Source: Rhopalosiphum padi (taxonomy: Eukaryota; Arthropoda; Insecta; Hemiptera; Aphididae). Taken from it: a stretch of DNA of 64,000 bases. The translations under genes were made by a program, and so were the position numbers. Below are positions 1 to 11,500 of the stretch, piece after piece (the first letter of the stretch is position 1; every line of letters starts with the position of its first letter). The DNA is taken from assembly GCF_020882245.1 (NCBI RefSeq), contig NC_083599.1, forward strand, positions 45,906,748-45,970,747, in the 5' to 3' direction. Below the pieces are notes generated by a model. That model was not told the DNA's origin, made no database searches, and saw only the letters and a list, made by a program, of their open reading frames with translations.

Positions 1-2254
1 TGTATATATACACCTCTATATATCTGTACAGCGATGTTTATGGCGGCTATAAACTGCTGCAGCCTCAAGAATTCACACGATTCTCGAAGTCGGTCAAATG
101 GGATTTATCTATAATGGTCGGCTTTATAATATGCACACCGATGACTTTCTTGCGCCGCAGAAATCCCATCGGGACGACGGGTTGGCGAATAAACAAATAA
201 TAATGTTATTATTATAATAACGCGCGTTACCCACAACGCGCCGGCTGCGCGTAAGGCCGGCGCTTTATATATTATACGATATAATACGATAGTATATTAT
301 GATAGGCACTTTAACTCGAAATGACGACCGTTCGAAACGACATAACATTATTATAATAGTATAGCATTTAGAAATACGAATACGAAAACGCTCGCAAAAC
401 ATCATAATATTATTATAAATAACAGGCGAGAACGACGTCGCGGACTTTGAAAACGTGCTAACTTACAAGACGGGCGTGTGGCGATAGTGCGGATATATTC
501 TCGCATTATCCGCACAGTGCGCTTGTGTTCGCGTGTAATATATAATGATATGACATTATACCTACGTGTATATTATTACATATATCACACGGAAAATATT
601 GATAAAAAATAATAATAATAAAGAAACTTTTTCAGTATATACTTCGGCGGAGCTCGTCGACGACGACATGTCGTTAATTCAAAGAAAGACAGAGAATAAA
701 AATAAAAAAAACATCGGTGCCGAGTCAAAGTCGAACTGGATTAACGTGTACATCAAGGTCGTAACGAGACCGGATGACATTTAACAGGACCAGAAATTAT
801 ACAGACTCTCCGCCTGCTCTCGGCCGCCGTCATCGTCACTCCCGTGTGAATGCTGCCGGGTTGGTATATATGAAATACGCGAGTGTGTACCTATATATAT
901 TGTATATATATATATGTAGGTATAAATATTATATACATAACAATTTATGTACCGCCTGAATGTGACGACGTGTCCGACGGACGAATATAATATGTGATAA
1001 ACGAAACAATAAAATAAATAATGCGTAGTGTTACTCAATATAATATATAGGAACGCACGATAATGTGTTTGCGCGCGCGCCTGTGTGCGTGTGTGTCAAA
1101 AGCACACATATAACATTATTATGGCGAAAAACTCAATTTCATGGTTTTTTTATATTATTTCTGTGAAATCTGACGGGATCAAATCACTGCGCGGCAGTCG
1201 ATCTGTAATGTCATGATGCCGAATGATATTCCATCGTTTTTATTCGTTATTTGTGGTCGTATTATTTGGATTGTGTAGGCAGAGAGAAGGGATGTGAAGC
1301 GATATCGATTATATTTTTTTACTCTTTTCAATATTAAATTTTATTTCTGAACATGAATCGAAAAATAATTAAATTCAAAGTCGAACGTTTTATAAACGTT
1401 TATAAATATAGCTCAAAAAGAGTAAATATTGCGTATAATATTAATATAATATTGTGCAATGTCAATATTTTATTATGATGTCTATAAAAGTAAATATTAA
1501 ATATTCATTTTTTCATTTTATTTTAACAATAAAAAACCAGATTTTCGTAAATTTTCTCGTTTTCTCGTAATTTGTTTTTTATTTTTTCAGATTTATTCGT
1601 TATAAGTACTGGGAAATTTTCACTTTGAACCTTTGAAATATCAAACAAACTCCCACCAGAAACTTAAACTTGATAATCGATTTATTTTTGTACTTCACAG
1701 TGTTTTTAGATACAAAAATAAAAAAACCATATATATCACCATGTAAAACTCAGAATCTATAATATTGACAATTAGACTCATACACGAATTATTATTATAT
1801 GTACATAGATCGGTTTGATTATATGCTTTGTAAGTTATCGAATAATAATTACATTTGGACTTAACATATTATATAAGTTTATGTATATCAGAAGTGTCTT
1901 CAGACACAATAATAAAAAAATAAAATATACATCATTGTAAAACCAACACAATAATCACTCTGCTCAGAATCTAAAAAAGGAACTATTAACTAACATATTT
2001 ACATATCGCAATTTATAGGTAAGTATACATGTAGGGGCTTACATTTACACAACATGGCAGATCTGCAGATCACACGAAACTCAGTAGTCTGCACTTCTGC
2101 AGTTATAACTTATAAAAAGTACTTACTATATTATACTAATAAACTATGTACCTACAAAGAGATTGAAAACACTGTCAAAATTACCTAAAATATTTATTTG
2201 ATGTGTATATTACAATTTTAATAACATACTTTATCAACACTGTAATCTTAAATA
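1..2254. other. non-coding AT-rich DNA
   Basis: No supportable gene. The first 850 bases are somewhat CpG-rich and hold (TAA)-like runs. Short open frames at 566-784 and 774-959 overlap frames on the other strand and are composition-driven. An alternating purine-pyrimidine stretch, GC repeats then GT repeats, lies at about 1070-1096. From 1300 to 2250 the sequence is plain AT-rich. Confidence 0.6.
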
Positions 2255-2580
2255 ATTTTTTTAAATTTCTAGTTTCAAGAAAAACTGTGAATTACCGCGT
2301 TCGCCGGCCGCACGAACACGCGAGCCACATGATGTTTAATTCAATGATCAAAGAAACTAGAAAAAATATTAAAAATCAGGGGATTAATGAAATTAAAATG
2401 ATGAAACGTCAATATTTTCAGAATAACGAACTCTACAAAATGTCTATCTTTAATTTTTTTGAAAATAATTAAATAAAAAATATATTTAATAACTTTTTTA
2501 CTAAAACATTAAAATAAAGTAAAACATGAAATATTTGTAGTTCTTGTCCCTGTGAATCTCATTAAGAAACCATAGTAATT
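2255..2580 (+). repeat. half copy of foldback repeat family (see 16095-16680)
   Basis: This stretch aligns base by base, with small indels, to 16260-16620: both share the words GAAAAACTG near the start, a GC-richer core ending in GCCACATG, then GGATTAATGAAATTAAAATG, CAATATTT, TCTTTAATTTTTTTTGAAAA and AAAACATTAAAATAAA. The partner copy has a matching inverted arm on its left; here the sequence to the left (2160-2254) does not match, so only the core and one arm remain. The 89-codon frame at 2203-2472 is a by-product of this repeat, not a gene. Confidence 0.7.
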
Positions 2581-3806
2581 TATAAAATCAAAAAAAAAAC
2601 TGAATGATCATGTACATAACCATAATACAAATATTTCGATCTCTCAGACTAAAGTTTGTATAAGGTCGTGAAGAATAAAAATATTGAATGTTAAATAATT
2701 AATATTGAGACCATACCTAAATAACTATATATTTTATATTATAATATAGGCGTAGTTTATTAATATCAAATAAATAATGTGTAAAATGTTGGTTAAATCG
2801 ATATTAAGATAATTGTTTGCTGTATACCTACACAATGTAAAAAAACTGAATTCCGATTTGAATAATTTAACCAAAACAATGTAAGACTTAATGTATACAT
2901 TATACAACGATGATAGTCAGCCAAATCAACTTTCTGGAAGACTGTGCAGTGCGCCCGACGATATTATGTAATACTCTCGAAAACGATACGAATCAAATGC
3001 GATACGAAAAGAATGCGAAGGAATCGCAGGCACTACTACACAACAGTATACGCGTAGCATACAACAGCATTCTACGTATAAATATATATTCTATGGGACG
3101 TAAAAATAGAAGAAAACAAAACGAAACGTTTTTAAATATCGTTCTAAGGTGGGTCCGTCCGACGTGCTATGATATAGTAATAGTGCATTATAAGACATCT
3201 CCTATGCTATGCTTTATAAAATTATAAAATATTACATATTATTATTGTTTACTGAGTACCTACCTACGACGAAACACTGCACCTGTTTGCATTCGTGATT
3301 TTCACAAGGTACATATAGGTACAAGGTATATGGATGTACATAATAATAATATAATGCGACACTGTCATCGGTATATTGTATATATATATATATAGGTCAT
3401 AGGTATATTAGCTGGAATTATGTTGTCGTTCGTTTTAAAACGATTTCACGGAGTAAAAACTGAGTAGGTGGTACATCGAAATAAAATATACATTTTTATA
3501 TTTTGTAATCGTTCTTATATTGTTGCCGTCGATAGTGCCTAGATATACTATATGATGGTTAGAACGAACACTCATCTAGAACAAAGTATAAAAGAATATC
3601 CGGTCATAAGACGAATACGCCGTGCAGAGTATATCACGTCAATAAATCCGTAACGATTGTCCGAGATTTGTCGTCTCCAATAATACATTTTTGTTTTCTT
3701 TGAGTTGTTCTCAAACGCTATCATAGTCGTAGGTGTACATGATGTGCAGCACATCATCGTGCTTAGAGTTAGAGAGTGCTTAAACAATTTGCTCCATATT
3801 TTAGAG
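2581..3806. other. non-coding; one 105-codon open frame of unknown status
   Basis: AT-rich DNA with a (TA)n run near 3379-3393. A frame open from 2910 to 3227 on the plus strand (105 codons, ATG start) is long for this base composition. Its translation shows no motif, signal peptide or family that I recognise and has no visible splice context, so I do not call it a gene. Confidence 0.5.
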
Positions 3807-3870
3807 CAGTTTTTCCTAACCTAAGGTTCGTGACCCAAAACTGGTCGTAAAATATTTTTGATGTTTTATT
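3807..3870 (+). repeat. hAT-like transposon end, remnant
   Basis: Begins CAGTTTTTCC and carries TCGTGACCCA followed by GGTCGTAAAATATTTTT. The inverted right end of the hAT-type MITE at 36368-36601 reads CAGTGGTCTTC, then TCGTGACCCA, then TACGACTATATTTTT in the same order and spacing. I infer an old single end of the same or a sister family. No second end is visible before the LINE insertion. Confidence 0.45.
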
Positions 3871-4095
3871 ACTAATAGTTATAAAATAGATGGCGATATA
3901 TACATATACATAGGCATAAAATAAATATATTTTCACAGCCAAAAATGTTTGAACAATTCATAAATTCAAAAACAAGGTTCCTCATAGTTTGTAATTAAAG
4001 CTATTAAAAAAATAACAAAGATACAAGAAGCATGATTGTTTTTATGAATATTTGAAGTTATATCATAATAATAATAATATATATTTATATCATTT

Positions 4096-4105
4096 TATTT
4101 TGTAG
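4096..4105. repeat. LINE target-site duplication, 3' side
   Basis: TATTTTGTAG directly abuts the poly(A) tract of the LINE and pairs with TAATTTGTAG at 6663-6672 (one mismatch). Confidence 0.55.
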
Positions 4106-4261
4106 TTTTTTTTTTTTTTTATTATTTCAATAAGGTACTCCTAGCTTACGCTATCTATACCTAGGGATGAAAGATAAAATACATTTTGGCGTAATTATAA
4201 GTGCGATAAATAAATAAGTTACAATTTTACGTTAGATTATAACAGTAGTTAGATAATTGAG

Positions 4262-5914
4262 TTAGATAGTGTCTTGAGGAATTAGGTCATGCGGGCGACC
4301 TCGTTTGAGACGGCGCTGTGGAGGTGGTCTGATGTTGATGTGGTAGTGCATTGAGCCTGTTGACTTATGGATGGATTCGAAGAAGCTCACAGCCGTGAGC
4401 TTGATGTGGTCTTGAATAGTTGAAATTTTGAGGTCTTTGTGTATGTTTGAGTTTCTTACGAACTATGGAGCATTTGTTATCGTTCTTAAAACATTGTTTT
4501 GAAATATCTGCAGTTTTTTGAGATGAGTTTGTGCGCAATTACCCCAAATAGGGCAGGCGTAAGTGATTAATGGACGTAGTACTTGTTTATAAATAAGTAG
4601 GGAAAGGTTTTTTTGTAGCGAAGACTTTCTGTTTAAGATAGGGAAGAGCATCCCTAAACGTTGATAGGCTTGTTGAAGTTTAGATGAGAGGTGTGGCCAC
4701 CAGGTTAATCTTTTGTCCAACGTTACACCAAGGTACTTGACGGATGGCTTCCATGAGATTGGTTCGTGGTTAAAAATTAGCGGTGGTGGAGTAGGATTAC
4801 GGCGTAGACTGAATAATACACTTACGCTTTTTGATGGATTAATTGATATTTTCCAGTTCTTGCACCAGACAGATAATGTATTTAAGTGGTTTTGTAGGTG
4901 TACAGATATTGCTTCTGGGTTGCGAGATTCAGAGTAGATGACAGTATCGTCCGCGAAGAGGGCTATGTTTGTGTGCGGTGATTGCGGGATGTCGGATGTG
5001 TAGATGTTAAATAATGTTGGGCCGAGTATAGATCCTTGTGGGACGCCAGCTACGATTGGTTGGAAAGAAGAAAAGTTGTCATTTATTTTAACAGAAAATT
5101 GCCTGTTAGATAGAAACGAAGTTAGGGAGTTGAGTAGGTAATTTGGTGTGTTGATAATTTTGAGCTTGTACAACAACCCATGATGCCAAACCTTATCAAA
5201 GGCTTTTGAAATGTCAACGAAAACGGCACCCATGTGACAGTGTTTTTCATACGAGTTGCTTATATGTTCAGTTATGCGCATGAGTTGCTGTGTAGTAGAA
5301 TGATGTGCTTTGAAACCAAATTGGAATTTTGGAATTGTGTCTGTACAGTTTAGATAATTTTGCAGTCTCGAGAGGATGACTTTTTCGAAAATCTTAGATA
5401 ATGAAGTTAGCAGACTAATTGGTCTGTAACTGTCGGGGTCTGATTTGTTTTTCCCAGGTTTTTTTATGAGTATTATGATTGCTTTTTTCCAGTTATCCGG
5501 GAACTGACCAAGGCGAAGGAGCGAGTTAAATAGAGAAGTCATGAACATAATTGCCTTATTAGAAAGTTTTTTGTACATAAGATTCGTGATGTTGTCGTGG
5601 CCAGGAAATTTTTTATTAAGTAGCCTTCTGATTATTGTTTTAATTTCACCCGGAGTTGCAAAATTGATTGAATTTTGTACCGAGAAGTTTGGTGATCTCA
5701 GAACATCTACAACCCTAAGATCATTAGAGTTGTGTGCGTATTGATTCAGGGAGAAAGTATTCGAAAGGTTATCCGAAAAAAATTTGCATTTATCCGCGTC
5801 AGAAATTATGAGACGAGTTGGATTGCTAAGAGAAGGAATGCAATTTTTCTCTTGGTTTAAAAGATTTTTTGTGACTTTCCATAGGCTAGAGTCATTTTGA
5901 TGAATATTTGACAA
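4262..5914 (-). pseudogene. reverse transcriptase part of LINE ORF2
   Basis: RNA-dependent DNA polymerase that would copy the LINE transcript at a nicked target. The uninterrupted part is 483 codons (4463-5914). In this numbering the RT blocks appear in order: the SYRPISLLTSLSKIFEK block at 162-178, the FGF...HHSTTQQL block at 199-211, the first catalytic aspartate in FVDISKAFD at 232-240, GVPQGSILGP at 290-299, and the catalytic FADD at 320-323, followed by the thumb motif KYLGVTLD at 393-400. All three catalytic aspartates are present. A TAG at 4460-4462 (expected Trp codon, one base change) interrupts the frame; the same frame then continues for about 65 more codons to a TAA at 4262-4264, the likely original ORF2 end. 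No RNase H follows. The methionine at 5914 is not the native start; the frame is entered from the linker at 5905-6080 by a frameshift. Confidence 0.9.
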
Positions 5915-6120
5915 AACTTGCTATATGAATTTACGCGGAATTGTTGCAGGGCGGTTTGCACTTGTTTAGTAAGCTTGTTTAACGTTGTTTTGGCTGCTAG
6001 GTTTCTCTGGTTTTGCCAAGCGCGTCTGGCGATGTGTTTTTGTTGGATTAAGGTCAATATGAACAGTGGTAGTGCACCGTGATTTTTTTGAATTGGATTT
6101 TGTGGTGAATGGCCGAGCAC
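5857..6120 (-). pseudogene. endonuclease-RT linker of LINE ORF2, frameshifted
   Basis: This frame carries the basic, glutamine-rich linker typical between endonuclease and RT in Jockey-type ORF2, including ARRAWQNQRNLAAKTTLNKL. It continues the endonuclease frame after a shift near 6080 and runs into the RT frame after a second shift near 5905. No function of its own. Confidence 0.75.
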
Positions 6121-6645
6121 GCCCGTGCAGCATTAGTAACGTCTTCGGTGAAGTGTTCGGCAATTTTGTCTGCTGCTAAGACAGTAGTTATATTTTTTGG
6201 AATAATTAAATTATTATTTATATAGTCTGAGTAAGTGCACCAATTTGGTTTACCTTTGAAAAGTGAGACATTTGGGCGGTAAAATTGCAATGGAGAATTT
6301 AAATGTATTATTACTGGATTATGATCCGAATCGAGTTCAGAGAGGGATTCTTGTGCGACGTTGAATTGAATTGATTTGGTTACTAGAATGTCTAGTATGT
6401 CAGCAAGTCTATTCATATCCGAAGGAAAATAAGTTGGTGTGCTTGGTGCAGATACTATACATGCAGAGGTAGATATGTATTTTTGTAGTTTAATACCGTT
6501 TGGATTCGAGACGCGGCAACCCCAATTAGTATGTTTCGAGTTTAAATCACCGGCCATTATAATGTTATTGTGTAGGCTCATTAATTTGTCGTAATCGGCG
6601 ATGTGCATTGTGCGGCTTAGTGGTTGATAAGCGTTGACGATTAGA
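6054..6645 (-). pseudogene. endonuclease part of LINE ORF2, N-terminally truncated
   Basis: AP-endonuclease-like (exonuclease-endonuclease-phosphatase fold) domain that nicks the insertion target. The frame begins without a start at about 6645 with LIVNAYQPLS, a typical internal strand, so roughly the first 80-100 residues of the domain are missing. Counting from the methionine at 6608, GDLNSKHTNWG at 20-30 is the conserved Asp-Asn motif, and SDHNP at 94-98 holds the C-terminal catalytic Asp-His pair. The frame is lost at about 6080, just before the linker. Confidence 0.85.
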
Positions 6646-6662
6646 ATAATCTAATAATCTAA

Positions 6663-6672
6663 TAATTTGTAG
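6663..6672. repeat. LINE target-site duplication, 5' side
   Basis: TAATTTGTAG follows the 5' truncation point. A short (AATCT)-like run at about 6640-6662 lies between the last coding homology and this site, so the exact junction is uncertain by some 15 bases. Confidence 0.5.
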
Positions 6673-7239
6673 TTAAAAATGTTCAATTTTATATAGGTAT
6701 AAGCGTAAGACTTTAAAATTTAATATAGGAAATGAGCTAATAAGTGATAAGTATTAAAATTTATAAGTAATTCTTACTGAAATCCAAAAATCTAAAAAAA
6801 ATAATTATTATATGCTTAATTTACATTAAGTCATCAAGTCAGATAATTTTGTGTCTTTTAAGAAATTATAATATATACTTAGTTCCTACTTCTTAGATTA
6901 TCTATTGTGGTTGTGGTATGTGGACATGTGGTGTAGCTATTAGGTTGTTTGTAATTAAAGAAAAAATCAACCAAAATTCACAAATTATTTTACCATTATA
7001 ACACCATTAGGACTACAACCGCTTATTTTAACGCTATTTATAATGTAATCATTAATTAAAATAATATTATGTATTAATGAATTCTGGTTTTTTTCCGAAT
7101 TATCTTGATGAGTTCTGTACATTTTTGTTTTCGATCTCTCTAAAAGTAAAAAATACCAACTACACCTTATTTTTATTATAAAAAAATCACTCAAAATGTT
7201 CAATTGTATCTAGCCTTTGTCGACTTCTACTTACACAAC
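6673..7239. other. non-coding spacer between LINE and tRNA
   Basis: AT-rich DNA. A 72-codon minus frame at 6985-7203 shows no recognisable feature and I treat it as chance. Confidence 0.6.
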
Positions 7240-7246
7240 TCCGGTA

Positions 7247-7257
7247 TGGTCTAGTGG
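7247..7257 (+). promoter_or_regulatory. tRNA A box
   Basis: TGGTCTAGTGG matches the RNA polymerase III A-box consensus TRGYNNARNNG at every position. Confidence 0.9.
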
Positions 7258-7289
7258 CTAGGATACCTGGCTTTCACCCAGGAGGCTCG

Positions 7290-7300
7290 GGTTCGATTCC
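7290..7300 (+). promoter_or_regulatory. tRNA B box
   Basis: GGTTCGATTCC matches the RNA polymerase III B-box consensus GGTTCGANTCC exactly. Confidence 0.95.
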
Positions 7301-7315
7301 CGGTACCGGAATAAA

Positions 7316-7331
7316 TTTTTGCAAATTTTTT
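7316..7331 (+). terminator. RNA polymerase III T-tract terminators
   Basis: A T5 run at 7316-7320 and a T6 run at 7326-7331 start 5 and 15 bases after the tRNA 3' end, as expected for polymerase III termination. Confidence 0.85.
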
Positions 7332-8500
7332 ACTATAAACTCATAATGTATGATCAGGGTATGAGGTAATAATCGTTACTACTGATGTTGAAAAATAATG
7401 TACATAATTATTTAAATCGTTAAATACAATAGGTCACAGGTGGGTGTTTAAATACACCGTATATTTACGCATGTATACATAAACATATTTTTATGTTATA
7501 AAACGTACCTTTAGTCGATACTCGATAATCAATGTTGTATTTTTTATAATATACAAATATATCTAATTAATATCTTATAATAATATTCGTAAAATGATCA
7601 ATATCTCAAACATACTTATAGTAATCTGTTAAATTACTTAATTTTTTTTTATAGGATACATTTTTACAAAATATTTACAAAAATTGCGTTGCACGACCAA
7701 TTATGTTACGTGATAATTAAAATAAATAAATATAATAATTAACATATTTTATTAATATATTGATGAATTTTGTTGATATTTTTTCGATATTAACTTTGAG
7801 CTTTTAATGTCATATTATTATTACATCGTTTATGTGATTTGTCAACCACGTTAATCTATAGCTCACATCGGTCTCGACGTTATAAACTAAAGTGTATTTT
7901 CTTCATTCTTTATGGTAATCACTATAGCTGGTATTATAGGTTATATATGTCTGCGAGGAGAATAAAATCAGCAAGCCACGTGCATCTCGGCGGCAACGTG
8001 AAAACTCCGACGCGAAGTCCGACGGGCCCGGCACGTCGGCCGCCAGTTGACGAATAATAATAACAATGACGACGACGATGATAATACCTACGACGTAGTA
8101 TTACGGCTATACAATAAGTGCTGTGCAGCGCACAGGAAGGAACGATCGCGCGCGCATAACATTAAAATATCGCCAACCGTCGTCTTCGGCATATAACGGT
8201 GCTTGGCGAGCGCGTCTTTCCGAACGTAGGTCAACGTGATTCACCGCCGCCGGATTACCGCGACCGTGCGAGTCGTTTTCTTCTCCCCACTAACCGCCAT
8301 CGCGTCGCCGCGCAGTTTACTCTCGGTTCGACTATCATTTTTTTCCTCGTTTTCTATTATGCTATTTCGTATTATTATAAAATATATACGCACGCCACCG
8401 CACAACAGCGAAAATCACTACTACTACTACTACTGTTATTACAGTATTACTGCATATATGTTACCACACGTTAAGAATGATTTCGGACGTTAATGAATAT
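7332..8500. other. non-coding, with CpG-rich patch
   Basis: AT-rich until about 7960, then a CpG-rich patch at about 7975-8300 with CGCGCGCGC-type words. Frames at 7839-8057, 8199-8474 and 8236-8493 overlap each other and end in low-complexity (TAC)n sequence at 8409-8432, so none is called a gene. A promoter or untranslated exon cannot be excluded. Confidence 0.5.
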
Positions 8501-11500
8501 GAGATGGCTAGTCCGTGTCGACTCCGACCGATTTTCGTGGCATTTCATTATATTATTATTGGCTAGCCGTTTTAATAAATGTCCGACTAAGGCAGAAATA
8601 AATGCCACTTAAATATAAAATTAATAATATAAATTGACCATCAGTCATAATATATAATCCTTCCTGCGAAACCGAGTGTAGTCAAAGACTGCAAAATGAA
8701 CAGGACTGTAATAACGAATTATAGTCAGGAACCTCTAGAAAAAATAAATAGCACACGATAAATAATAATAGTATTTAATCAATTATACGTATTAGTAATT
8801 TCATTATTATTCATTTCGCCCTACGGTATATTATATGGGTAAACTGCTATGGCGCTTTGAAACGTAAAGCCGCTTGTAGCGACAAGTACCTATACATATT
8901 TTATTGTAGATTTGCATTTCATTTTGTAGTTGTATCGTTGGAATTCACACACACGCGCGTCATTGTCGTCATTCTAAAATCTAATAATCTAAACTTGATA
9001 CTCAATAACAGATAACATTGTAAGCACGACAGTCGCGGAAATGTTTAAATATAATAGCCATTGCATCAAAGTAAATATGCAACGTTGTCTGACGCATTAA
9101 GTCAAAGTTATACATATTATATGTACTCAACTGGATAATAATTATAATTTTAACCAACGTACCTATAGCTAGCAGGTTCCCCAGGAATTTATTTGACTAA
9201 TAAAGCTCTGGTATATTATCGCTCTGCACGACGCGCGACTGTCCATAATTTTCATTGAAAATGCAGTTTTGTATTATGTAATTATCGTAAAATAATAAAA
9301 TACAATTTTGTTGATGCGTTCTAATTAGTATGGTTCGTAAGGATTATTTATAAAAGTTCAAAAATATATATGCTGTTTGAACTTGTTAGAATTTGTGACC
9401 CGTCTAAAGCCTTAGGTATGAACTTTTTAAGTTTTGAAGTTGGCTCAACTACTCATTTTAAGCTAGAAAACGAAAAATGGTATTCGTCTTCGACATAGCT
9501 TTAGTTACAAAAACTAAGTCATTTATAAATTTGTATATAATTATAAAATAATATACAAATTTTCGAAATTTTTACGATTTTTGTCAACTTGTAAACTTCT
9601 TCAAATATTTATAAAGTTACAAAATAAATTATTTTAAACCTACAGATATTTATCGGTTTAGGAATATTCAGGTTAACATATTTATAGAATTTTTTTGTAA
9701 ATAACATTTATATATTTTTATTTTTATATATTATTGTAATTATAATTTTATAATTATCTACTAATAAAATTAAACAAAATTATATTATTATATTTTCTTT
9801 TGTGTTGCAATGAATTATTGCTCTATCTTTATTATTATTATTTCATCCAATAGTTATTTTATTAATAAATAATATGGTATTAGGTCATGCACGTGGTGTC
9901 AGAACCTGACTACAACGCTCGGACGATGATGAATAATAAATAGGTAACATGTAAGATTTGTATACCCATATTATAATGTATACCATATACCTGTATAATA
10001 ATATAAACGCGTCACATATATGTTTATTATACACGTGTGCGCGTGTGCCTCATGCGAGAATCGCCGTCGCAAAAATACAAATTGTACCGTTGTGTATACG
10101 CGTTTCCTAACTCTTCTTTAATTGAGGCGTATATCGTTAGGCAGGTAGGTGGGAAGTTATAGTGTATAGTACGCGATATTCTGCGACTGCGCATACAGTG
10201 GCTGAAATATTAATATAATATATTAGTACCTATAGCATAGCAGCAGTGGGTATATATGCGAGAAAAACAGAACGATAAAATTATACTTACACATATTGAG
10301 TAGGTGTGTGCGCCTATAAGACACAGATAATAAATTAAATTTATTTGAATGTGCGATCACGACAGAAAATAAAGAAATGTATTTATATCGATTTGCTGCT
10401 TAGCTTTTTTAACGTTGACATTTAAGTGTTAAATAAATAGGTATATGAATACAAATTGCAATTACAATACTGTGTGATGGGATGTCTATACGCGCTACAA
10501 CATATTATCATTATTATCAGGGTTGCTGTATTTAGGAATTGGCACTCGGCACAACAAATAACAAAATTATACAAAAAGTCCATTAGTTTTAAAAATAAAC
10601 ATTTCTTATAGTAAAATTAAATTATAATAATTTGTCTTCTTTAGAACTGCCGCCAAACCAGGAAACGAAATATTAATGAATTTCGAATTAAGTGTTTACT
10701 TAAAAACATTAGTCCTTAGATAGTTCTAAAAATAAATCAATAAAAATATATTTGTTGTATATTTTTTACAGCTTATTAAGTGATTAAGTATATCATTAAT
10801 TCATTATATTATAGTAACTGTGGACCAGACAGCGTCGAAACATTCCCAGTGGCAAAATGTGTTGAATAATGACGTGATCATTAAAATATTAGCATGCAAT
10901 TAAAAATGAATTAATAATAAAGTAATAAAAACTTGATATTGATTTATTTATTATAATTTATTTGTATTTTATTATTTATACAATAGTTTAGTCTATAATC
11001 TATATCCCTAACCATATTAAATAGAAAGTAATAAAATGTGACTTATAAATTAGAATAGATGTACGTATAGTTGAATAAAAAATGTCTATTAGTTTTCTTA
11101 AAATATTTAAACATTTCCGGTGTATTTAAATTCCTTAAATGAGTATTGGAAAAAGGCCATTGCACGAGCAAAGAATATGATAATATACAAGTAATGATAA
11201 AACGTTTTCGAAGTTAAGTTCCTACGGTTGATATTTAACAAAGTAATTAAGGTTGTTTGATGAAAATTCGTTATTTCAATCACTCATAAAAATTATAATT
11301 GCTTACCTACATTTATTTTTTTTTCTGTTCTGGTAAAAAAAATTTACGGCGATTATTGTATTAAGCTTTCATGTTTTATTATAGTTATTTAAATTGAGCA
11401 TTTATGCATCTTTTATTACTCTCGCAGAATTAATTGCAAATGGCGTACCGGCCATAACCGCTGCTATATAGGTGCCTATAGCAGTAACACATATCAAAGT

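Larger units (their letters stand above)
4106..6662 (-). mobile_element. Jockey-type non-LTR retrotransposon, 5'-truncated, dead
   Basis: Read on the minus strand the element holds the C-terminal two thirds of an apurinic-type endonuclease, a linker, a complete reverse transcriptase core and a C-terminal region without RNase H, then a short 3' UTR and an A15 tail (T run at 4106-4120 on the plus strand). ORF1 and the first part of the endonuclease are missing, which is the usual 5' truncation of target-primed reverse transcription. TATTTTGTAG at 4096-4105 and TAATTTGTAG at 6663-6672 match at 9 of 10 bases and are the likely target-site duplication. Two frameshifts (near 6080 and 5905) and an in-frame TAG (4462) break the reading frame. 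Lack of RNase H plus the RT and C-terminal style place it in the Jockey clade by family knowledge; a tree would be needed to name the family. Confidence 0.9.
7240..7311 (+). tRNA. tRNA-Glu(UUC): tRNA-Glu (anticodon UUC)
   Basis: A complete cloverleaf is visible. The acceptor stem TCCGGTA (7240-7246) pairs perfectly with TACCGGA (7304-7310), with discriminator A at 7311. The anticodon stem CCTGG (7266-7270) pairs with CCAGG (7278-7282) around the loop CTTTCAC, giving anticodon TTC at 7273-7275. The T stem TCGGG/CCCGG encloses TTCGATT, closed by one T-G pair. The D arm reads GGTCTAGTGGCTAGGAT. The sequence is the standard eukaryotic nuclear tRNA-Glu and is 72 nt long without intron or encoded CCA. 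Both internal promoter boxes are canonical and T5/T6 runs follow within 20 bases, so it is probably expressed by RNA polymerase III. It lies alone, about 570 bases from the dead LINE. Confidence 0.97.

Noticed and set aside
2910..3227. 105-codon plus frame as a gene
   Set aside because: Long for the region but with no recognisable motif, signal or splice context; left as an open frame only.
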